This document shows, one piece after another, positions 58,108 through 64,000 of a stretch of DNA of 64,000 nt. Both the position numbers and the translations under genes were made by a program. The number at the start of each line of letters is the position of its first letter. Within the stretch, counting starts at the first letter, position 1. Source of the DNA: Adiantum capillus-veneris (Eukaryota > Streptophyta > Polypodiopsida > Polypodiales > Pteridaceae); assembly GCA_014529385.2 (NCBI GenBank), contig CM043967.1, positions 86,603,278 to 86,667,277 on the forward strand. Direction: 5' to 3'. The notes below the pieces were generated by a model. That model saw nothing but the letters and a program-made list of their open reading frames with translations, did not search any database and was not told where the DNA came from.

Positions 58108-59485
58108 ACAAGTAGTGCTGCCATTTCCTCAGGGCGTGGACTACAGCGTAAAGCTCCTTCTCATACGTTGGATAACGCATCTCAGCGTCAGAAAGCTTCT
58201 TACTTTCAAACGCAACAGGACGTCCATCCTGGTATAATGCCGCACCAATAGCATAATCACTAGCATCCGTTTCAACCACAAACGGTTTGCTAGGATCCAC
58301 AATGTGCAATATTGGCGCAGTAGTCACCAAGTGTTTTAGGGTCCGAAAGCTCTCGTCGAGACGCTCATTCCAGACAACATGGGGATTACCTTTACGACGA
58401 GGACCCGAAGTCTTCGGCCCTTTCACCCCTCCTTTTAAAAGTTGCGTAAGCGGAGCAGCAACTTTAGAGTAATCCTTGATAAACTTGCGAAAGAATCCAG
58501 TAAAGCCTAAAAAAGACTTTACTTGGCGCACATTCTTCAGAATGGGCCAATTTCGCACTTTATCCAACTTTTCAGGGTCGACGCGAATTCCATCGCGAGT
58601 AATGATGCGACCCAAGTAGAGAAGCTCTTTCTTAAAGAATTCACACTTCGAAGCCTTAGTGTAAAGCTTCTCAGTTCTTAGTACTTCGAGAACAGTACGT
58701 ATATGCACTAGGTGCTCAGACAAACTTCGACTGTGGATCAAGATATCATCGAGAAATACAACAACGAAGTTGCCTAAAAATGGTCTCAGTAGATCATTCA
58801 TCATGTGCTGGAACGTAGCTGGAGCATTGGTCAAACCAAAAGGCAAGACCAAAAACTCGTAGTGACCATAACGCGTATGGAAGCCTGTCTTAGGAACATC
58901 TTCCAGTTTGATCCGTATCTGATGATAGCCTGATCGCAGGTCTATCTTCGTAAAATACAACGCTCCATGGAGCCGATCTATCAGATCGTCCATGCGCGGG
59001 AGCGGATACTTGTTCTTGACAGTGAGTTTATTCAACCCCTTGTAATCCACGCAGAAGCGCATAGTGTTATCCTTCTTTTGAGAAAGTAGCACTGGCGTCC
59101 CCCACGGGGATTTGCTAGGCCGAACAAAACCCCTGTCGAGATAATCCTTCAGCTGTCGCTGGATCTTGTCCTCCTCGGTCTTACTAAACCGATAGGGTTG
59201 CTTTGAGAAGGGCTGATTGCCAGCCATCAACTCAATGCCATGATCTACTCCTCTCAAAGGCGGCAAGCCAGGAGGTAGATCATCAGGAAAAACATCCTTG
59301 AAATCAGTCATGATTTCTCGGATAAGGTCGGATTCGTCGGAATCCCCAAGTTCAACAGAAGAACATGAAACATTTTTATGAAATTCAGTGACAGAAGTAC
59401 CAAGCACTAATGAATCAAACCAAGCAGACGGTACACATTGATAAAAGTCAACATCAGAAGACTTTATTTCTTTATACATTTCCAA
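58070..59485 (-). CDS. GYP-H reverse transcriptase and RNase H, 471 residues
   Basis: The open frame contains GFVRPSKSPWGTPVLLSQKK, MRFCVDYKGLNKLTVKNKYP, YFTKIDLRSGYHQIRI (Asp 182), FLVLPFGLTNAPATFQHMMN and NFVVVFLDDILIHSRS (FLDD 244-247). RNase H follows: PFVVETDASDYAIGAALYQD and YEKELYAVVHALRKWQHYLY, ending at TDQL. The start is a frameshift joint: the segment ttatacatttccaaagcag is duplicated head to tail at 59,472-59,513, which throws the protease frame out of phase. Confidence 0.9.
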   Translation of the reverse strand: MEMYKEIKSSDVDFYQCVPSAWFDSLVLGTSVTEFHKNVSCSSVELGDSDESDLIREIMTDFKDVFPDDLPPGLPPLRGVDHGIELMAGNQPFSKQPYRFSKTEEDKIQRQLKDYLDRGFVRPSKSPWGTPVLLSQKKDNTMRFCVDYKGLNKLTVKNKYPLPRMDDLIDRLHGALYFTKIDLRSGYHQIRIKLEDVPKTGFHTRYGHYEFLVLPFGLTNAPATFQHMMNDLLRPFLGNFVVVFLDDILIHSRSLSEHLVHIRTVLEVLRTEKLYTKASKCEFFKKELLYLGRIITRDGIRVDPEKLDKVRNWPILKNVRQVKSFLGFTGFFRKFIKDYSKVAAPLTQLLKGGVKGPKTSGPRRKGNPHVVWNERLDESFRTLKHLVTTAPILHIVDPSKPFVVETDASDYAIGAALYQDGRPVAFESKKLSDAEMRYPTYEKELYAVVHALRKWQHYLYGSTFVAWTDQL

Positions 59486-60417
59486 AGCAGTTGTTTATAC
59501 ATTTCCAAAGCAGTAACAACTGGTATTGCAAAACCATTATTTACAGACTTCTGATTACAAAGCGACACAGATACATGAGGCATGTTCTGCTTAACAAAAA
59601 CAAGAGAGTGATGTACATAGTCTATATACAATGAGTCTTGTTTATCATAAAACCATGGAATTCCTAAAATAACATCTGCTCTATCCAGGCGCATGATGTG
59701 GAAGTCCAGGTTCTCTTTGTAATCAGCCAGCTCGAGCGACAAGTCTGGAACCATCCGATTCCATACATTTGTATCGACGCCACGAGCCATCTTCACGCGA
59801 TACTCATGGTCACTGTCTTGCGTCCGCAGGTTCAGTTTCTGCACCAATTTTGCATCCACAAAATTGTGTGAGCTTCCATTATCAAGGAGTACGGTCACGT
59901 CGTGACCATTGATCTTCCCGGGGAAACGGAGAAGATCGTGCTTACCAAACACTTTGGTGCTAAAAGTACAATTAGTGCATGAACTGGGCGCTAAATGATG
60001 GATTTCAACTTGAACAACATCAGAGTTACCTGAGATCTCGTGAATCTGAACCGAAGGACGGCCTTGCGGTTTCTGCATCTTCTTCTTCTTAGGGCAATCC
60101 TTGATTTGGTGACCCGTCTGGCCACATCCGAAGCAAGCCCCCTTCTTCAGTGCATCAGCAACTGAAGCGTTTCTGGCTTTCTTCTTTTCCTGAGAAGATC
60201 TCGGCGGTGATTTGGATTTACGCTGGAATCGGGGTCGCTTCCTCGAAGCACCCTCACCGGATTGATGGTCTGCAGTTCTTTTCTTATCATAATTCGCTCC
60301 ATTTATCAAATGGAACGTCCTGGCCATTTCCATTGCATCCTCGACATCAGTCGGGGCTTTGTCTTTGATTAAGGCCCAACGGTAATCTTCATGTAACCCC
60401 AGCAAGTACATGTGCAC
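59464..60417 (-). CDS. GYP-H gag C-terminus, zinc knuckle and protease, 317 residues
   Basis: It starts LGLHEDYRWALIKDKAPTDV (gag end), then a basic linker (RKRPRFQRKSKSPPRSSQEK). The knuckle CFGCGQTGHQIKDC comes next, then the protease with VTVLLDNGSSHNFVDAKLVQ (active site D-N-G) and DVILGIPWFYDKQDSLYIDY. The N-terminal gag frame overlaps it in another phase, so a frameshift lies near the gcacatgtgcacatg repeat at about 60,410. Confidence 0.88.
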   Translation of the reverse strand: MHMYLLGLHEDYRWALIKDKAPTDVEDAMEMARTFHLINGANYDKKRTADHQSGEGASRKRPRFQRKSKSPPRSSQEKKKARNASVADALKKGACFGCGQTGHQIKDCPKKKKMQKPQGRPSVQIHEISGNSDVVQVEIHHLAPSSCTNCTFSTKVFGKHDLLRFPGKINGHDVTVLLDNGSSHNFVDAKLVQKLNLRTQDSDHEYRVKMARGVDTNVWNRMVPDLSLELADYKENLDFHIMRLDRADVILGIPWFYDKQDSLYIDYVHHSLVFVKQNMPHVSVSLCNQKSVNNGFAIPVVTALEMYKQLLWKCIKK

Positions 60418-61115
60418 ATGTGCACGGCGTGTGTGGAATCCACCTTGTAGAAGGTGAGCGCCTCTTTGAAAGCTGTCGTATATTTATCAAAAGACAGAGT
60501 TTTCATCGAAAGACTCTTCAGTTTGGCATACGCTTTCAAAGGGTCCATTTTTGCGAAATCCTTCTTGAATTTCACGCAAAAATCAGCCCACGTCGTAGGC
60601 TTTTCTGTCATGTCATGCCACCAGGTAAGCGCCTTACTGCGTAGATAAAGAGTAATCGTCTGAATCCTCCGTTCATCATGCTCCCCATGGAGATCAAAGT
60701 ATGTGGTCCACTGGTGCAGCCAGTTATTTACAGCCAATTCCGTACACTCCTTCTCTTCACCTGAGAAATTTGTAGTCTTATACGGAATTGTGGCAGTCGG
60801 ACCACCCTGCGAACGCCCAAAAGCAGTAATCTGCGTCCGTAGATGCTGGAGATGGGTTTTGCCCTCGGAAATACGCGCAGTCGTCGACTGAGCCATATTT
60901 TCGAGAGTAGAAAGGCGGGAACTGAGCCCCTGTACGACCCCTTCGAGAGAGGCCAAGTGAAGGTTCGTCTGAACATTCACGTTTCCCAGAGCGGTAACAC
61001 GTTGGTCGAAGCTCTGGAAAGTGCTCGTAATCCATGTGTAGAGAGCATGCGTGAATGGAATGTGAATGTTACGTGGCGCGTCGTCACGCTGCACATCCGA
61101 GCTGGAGGAATCCAT
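60369..61115 (-). CDS. GYP-H gag N-terminal part and core, 248 residues
   Basis: It starts MDSSSSDVQRDDAPRNIHIP. A heptad-like segment follows (VQTNLHLASLEGVVQGLSSR, LSTLENMAQ, probable coiled coil). The gag core comes next: LAVNNWLHQWTTYFDLHGEH, SKALTWWHDMTEKPTTWADF and FKKDFAKMDPLKAYAKLKSL. The last 25 residues are frame-shifted. Confidence 0.88.
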   Translation of the reverse strand: MDSSSSDVQRDDAPRNIHIPFTHALYTWITSTFQSFDQRVTALGNVNVQTNLHLASLEGVVQGLSSRLSTLENMAQSTTARISEGKTHLQHLRTQITAFGRSQGGPTATIPYKTTNFSGEEKECTELAVNNWLHQWTTYFDLHGEHDERRIQTITLYLRSKALTWWHDMTEKPTTWADFCVKFKKDFAKMDPLKAYAKLKSLSMKTLSFDKYTTAFKEALTFYKVDSTHAVHMCTCTCWGYMKITVGP

Positions 61116-61713
61116 CGCGAAGTGCGTGGAAAACTGAAAAATTCACGCAAAACTGAGCCTTTTCTGCACTTTTCGGTCGCGAAAAGTTGAAGTTGCGAAG
61201 AGCTTCACGCGTCGGCATTAGCGGGTGATGGCGGGAGCATGGGAGCGCGAGCAAGTGAGAGAGAGGAGCAGCAGAAAGAAGTAGAGAGGCCCAAAAATGA
61301 GTTTCTCTGCAAACTGTAAAGTCTCTGTAAGTGAGTTTTAATAAAACTCAGGTTTCAAACTATTATAAAAAAAAAGTTCAAGCTTGAAAGGGGCTGGCCA
61401 CCTTGAATTAAAAGGCCCATTTTAATAAACCCTAAGAACCTATGTTTTTTTAACTCTGTAATGCCAGCGTTAAAAAAAAACATCAGCGTGGAGTTTTTTC
61501 GAAGGCAGCGCTGGCCAGAGATTGACGCGTGGAGATTGGGCAGAAAAAAAAATATAGCACACACATGCCTTGCGCCCTCGCGTGGCCAGCACACGCAAAC
61601 CAAAGGTAGCGTTCTCTTTGTTTTTGCCATGCTGGATCCACGCTGGATCTCCCTCCCTCCTCACGCTACCTCCTGCAGAAGCTCCTTGCATTGGTGAGAG
61701 TCTCTCTCTCTCA

Positions 61714-61747
<34 letters not shown>

Positions 61748-61759
61748 TACGCTGGTGAG

Positions 61760-61813
<54 letters not shown>

Positions 61814-62159
61814 TCGCACAGAGAGGCTTACAGAGAGAGAGGAATTTACAGAAAGATGTAAAAGTATATCGTACGCTGAAATTTAATCCAAAACAGGAAA
61901 TTAAAGGTAAATACATTGCTTTTCGTCGAAAACCAGTAAATTCATCGGAAATCTTTCAATTTCCAGCACTCCCATCTGTCAATTTGCTGGTTTTTATCAA
62001 AAATCAGCAGTCGAACTATATTATTTATCTGCAAACATGCTTCCGAGAAGAAAAGTAAACAATTTCAGCAATTTAATCACTAAAAACTATGCAAAGGCGA
62101 GGTTTTCCGAACCAAACCGTTCCATAGGTGTGCACACAGTCCCTCGTGCAGCCAAGCTG
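61116..62159 (-). other. GYP-H untranslated leader, about 1 kb with GA/CT tracts
   Basis: This lies between the PBS and the gag start. It has no supported gene. Frames with Arg-Glu or Leu-Ser repeats come from the CT microsatellites at 61,701-61,746 and 61,761-61,808. The RNA sense is (GA)n. Confidence 0.7.
61701..61808 (+). repeat. Two (CT)n microsatellites in the GYP-H leader
   Basis: The tracts at 61,701-61,746 (interrupted by a few bases) and 61,761-61,808 are separated by tacgctggtgagag. The phrase ttggtgagagtctctc before the first recurs as gctggtgagagtctctc before the second, so the pair arose by a local duplication of about 57 bp. Confidence 0.9.
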
Positions 62160-62171
62160 GCTCTGATACCA
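62160..62171 (-). other. GYP-H primer binding site
   Basis: The plus strand gctctgatacca directly abuts the LTR start TGAAACG at 62,172. The minus strand is a perfect TGGTATCAGAGC. Confidence 0.92.
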
Positions 62172-62557
62172 TGAAACGAACGAGGAGAAAGGATCTCCCG
62201 GCCACACAGACCGCCTACAGATACGCGTCGGACGAACCACCCGACCATAGCCACCATCCGGCAGCTCCCCCGTGCTGGGGCCAGCGTCCGAGGACGTAGG
62301 CGTGCACCTGTAAGACCGAGCGTCCCATACCACCCGGCCTCACCTCCTCGAGGTGACCTCGCACACTCCTAGCCTCGCGGGCTCTAACCACTGGCACTCT
62401 GCCAGTGGGGTCGATAACTGTAAATGAGGCCTTGGCCTCCCTTTTATAATAATGGCCGGCCACACTGGCCAGGTTCACACTACATCCGCCCAGACACTGG
62501 ACGCTCATCCCGACGGCATCTGGGCTAGATCCCCTCTCCTGTGAGCGGGACATAACA
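62172..62557 (-). repeat. GYP-H 5' LTR
   Basis: It runs from TGAAACGAACGAGGAG to GGGACATAACA, 386 bp, and is followed by the GTGTC duplication. Confidence 0.92.
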
Positions 62558-62562
62558 GTGTC

Positions 62563-62760
62563 CCTTCTTACCGCATTTGTTGCAAGGCTTCGATGATAAA
62601 CAGTCCTTTGCTATTTGACCTTCTTTGCCACTTAATTTGCGAAGCACCTCTTCACCTTTAAAAATAAAGTCACTCTTCACAAATATTTTCTTTGATGATG
62701 AAACATTCCCCACATCATCATCTTCATTTGTCGTATCATTGTCTCCTTTTCTTTTATCTT
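62563..62760 (-). pseudogene. COP-2 gag fragment with zinc knuckle, right of GYP-H
   Basis: The minus strand frame has SSKKIFVKSDFIFKGEEVLR and ends in PCNKCGKKGH, the first two thirds of a copia-type CCHC knuckle. The remaining Cys lies across GYP-H at about 56,070, where the sequence continues as CCT CCT TCT TGA TGT. The TGA replaces one spacer residue of the knuckle. Confidence 0.65.
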
Positions 62761-63960
62761 CATTGGTCCAAAATTCAAGGCTGCTCCCTTCTTAGCTAAT
62801 GGTGTAGAGCATGCATATATTACATTTTGTTTGCTTGTGTGTGTGCTCATAGTGATGGGCGGTCTTACCATACATTCATTGTGCAGGCAGTGTCTAAACC
62901 CCGTTGCAAGTGGTGGATACAAGAAATGTGGGTTCAAAAGACTTGATGACTTTTATTTCAGTCTTAATAAGTGGAACTGAAAGCTTTGGGAATTTTTGTT
63001 TATTTATTTTTAATATAGTTTTGTGTGTGAGATTGTGCCAAGGCAAAAATTAAATCACCCTTCCCTTTTCTTAAGTAGGCATTTTGTTGCTTTCCAAGGT
63101 TAAAGTTGAATGACTTCTTTGGGTCGGCACGTTGGGTGAGAACGGGAGCTATGCCGAGCAGTTAAAGAACTGTTTAATGGTGCATCAAAAGGGTGAACAT
63201 TGAAAATTATGCATTGCAGTAGGTTCGAGGGTAGCGAGCCTCGAGGTGAAGGTGGCCTGGGAAAAAGCACAGCACGCAGGTGCTCCTTGCCGGTGGAGGG
63301 CATACGCGTTTGAGGAGACGACCACGGGATGCGAGCACTAATCAGTGCTGAGGGAGTCTGCTCGATGCCGAGGAGGACCCGGAGTAGTGCAGCTCGTAAT
63401 CATCGATGGAGGGACCAGCGGGTGCAGGAGCGAGGTTGCCACGTGTCTTGAGAGTAGGGACCGCAAGCAGGCAGGTCGGTAGAGACTTGCAGGTTGTTGG
63501 CACCAAGGCAGCAAAAGGATGCTGTCGGCAGAATTGGCACCGTTCTAGGCTGTAGTAGGTGGGAGACTGAGAGTGGAGATAGCCGAGGGCCGAGGGGCTG
63601 TGTGTAGCTGCCAGTAAGACGCAGGTGTGGCGCACTGTGTACTTGGCAAGGACGCGCAGCCAGCAAGTTAATGCCGCAGGCTATGGTGGGCGCTCAAAGG
63701 AGTTGGGGGACCACGATGGCGAAGCAGTAGGCTGATTATTGTTGGGCACCCATAGTTTACAGAGGCAAATCATGATTAGAGGAATCTGCAGGTTGCCTGG
63801 TTGTGGAGCAAGCACATCAACACTCAGGTGGCCGATTTACTGAAATCTAGTTCGCTTTGGTGATGCCGCTGCCTTTAGAGATTGGGTAAGCTCTGTCATA
63901 GATGGACCTCAATCCCCGCTGCTACCTTTCCCTAACCCCATCAACAGCCGATAGCCATTG
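62761..63960. other. Unassigned region at the right edge
   Basis: About 1.2 kb with no recognisable retroelement domain, LTR end or gene. 62,761-63,060 is AT-rich. 63,100-63,960 is GC-richer, and its minus-strand frames (63,342-63,635 and others) have no known motif. It may be the far side of COP-2 or low-copy sequence. Confidence 0.4.

Positions 63961-63998
<38 letters not shown>
63961..63998 (+). repeat. (CT)n microsatellite at the window edge
   Basis: A run of about 18 CT units ending with tatc at the last base of the window. Confidence 0.9.

Positions 63999-64000
<2 letters not shown>

Larger units (their letters stand above)
56081..62562 (-). mobile_element. GYP-H: near-complete Ty3/gypsy chromovirus, GTGTC target duplication
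   Basis: LTRs at 56,086-56,469 and 62,172-62,557 are flanked by GTGTC (56,081-56,085 and 62,558-62,562). The minus strand carries PBS, leader, gag, zinc knuckle, protease, RT, RNase H, integrase and chromodomain in order. The LTRs differ at about twelve positions, nearly all transitions, plus a 2-bp indel, about 3%. A handful of frameshifts interrupt the frames. It was inserted inside the gag zinc knuckle of COP-2. Confidence 0.93.

Noticed and set aside
60390-60425. Programmed ribosomal frameshift between the two GYP-H gag frames
   Set aside because: The joint lies at a gcacatgtgcacatg repeat inside the gag core, not at a gag/pol boundary, and no slippery heptamer with a following stem is seen. 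A simple indel is more likely.
62714-63060. A host exon with a cag/splice-like boundary near 62,980
   Set aside because: Frames are short, stops are frequent and no family is recognisable.
1-64000. A new defence, biosynthetic or regulatory gene system
   Set aside because: Every long coding signal I can identify is gag, protease, RT, RNase H, integrase, chromodomain or LINE endonuclease. The only unexplained conserved frame is 7,481-7,984, reported above.

Overview
The window is a block of nested plant retrotransposons. I find no convincing host gene, rRNA, tRNA or CRISPR array. The organism is very probably a land plant with a large, repeat-rich genome: there are Ty3/gypsy elements with integrase-linked chromodomains, Ty1/copia elements, an L1-like LINE, and primer binding sites (PBS) of the plant TGGTATCAGAGC (initiator tRNA-Met) type. 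I cannot name the species. Nearly all long open frames are pieces of gag or pol broken by stops and frameshifts. Element names used here (GYP-A, B, C, D, F, H; NA-G; COP-1, COP-2; LINE) are labels for this window only.

Left part (1-10,485). The leader and one LTR of a GYP-A copy (1-1,558) interrupt the 3' end of GYP-B, a decayed F-family gypsy element on the minus strand (1,559-5,702). Short copia and gypsy scraps follow. Then comes NA-G, a 2.7-kb non-autonomous LTR element (6,796-9,486, duplication CATCC). It sits exactly at the polypurine tract/3' LTR junction of an older, oppositely oriented copy of its own family.

Middle part (10,486-38,664). This is a four-level nest on the minus strand. 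The outermost layer is GYP-D. Its 3' LTR (10,486-32,550) is split by GYP-C (10,761-31,290, duplication GAAAT), a gag-remnant-only element with LTRs of about 2 kb. GYP-C is split by GYP-A (15,317-29,257, duplication TCTTC). GYP-A is split by a LINE (21,571-26,175, duplication of about 15 bp). GYP-A's 3' LTR is itself three partial LTRs in tandem.

Right part (38,665-64,000). Segment 38,665-46,336 looks inverted. Turning it round rebuilds GYP-D's right LTR on one side and the 5' half of GYP-F1 on the other. The segment carries a nearly whole copia element, COP-1 (40,496-45,987, duplication CTACA). GYP-F1 continues on the plus strand to about 51,525 and is followed by a partial tandem copy, GYP-F2 (to 53,735). 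Next are GYP-A-like pol fragments with a tandem duplication of about 585 bp. After these comes COP-2, a copia relic split inside its gag zinc knuckle by the near-complete GYP-H (56,086-62,557, duplication GTGTC). The last 1.3 kb is unassigned.

Two regulatory patterns cut across families. LTRs of the B/F, G and D families share a core-promoter-like module (TATA, then GAAATACCGAAAGGGG, then a GGGGCC block). B/F and G LTRs also carry iterated U3 repeats built around TGACGTGGC. All coordinates and comparisons were made by eye, so boundaries without a target-site duplication are approximate.
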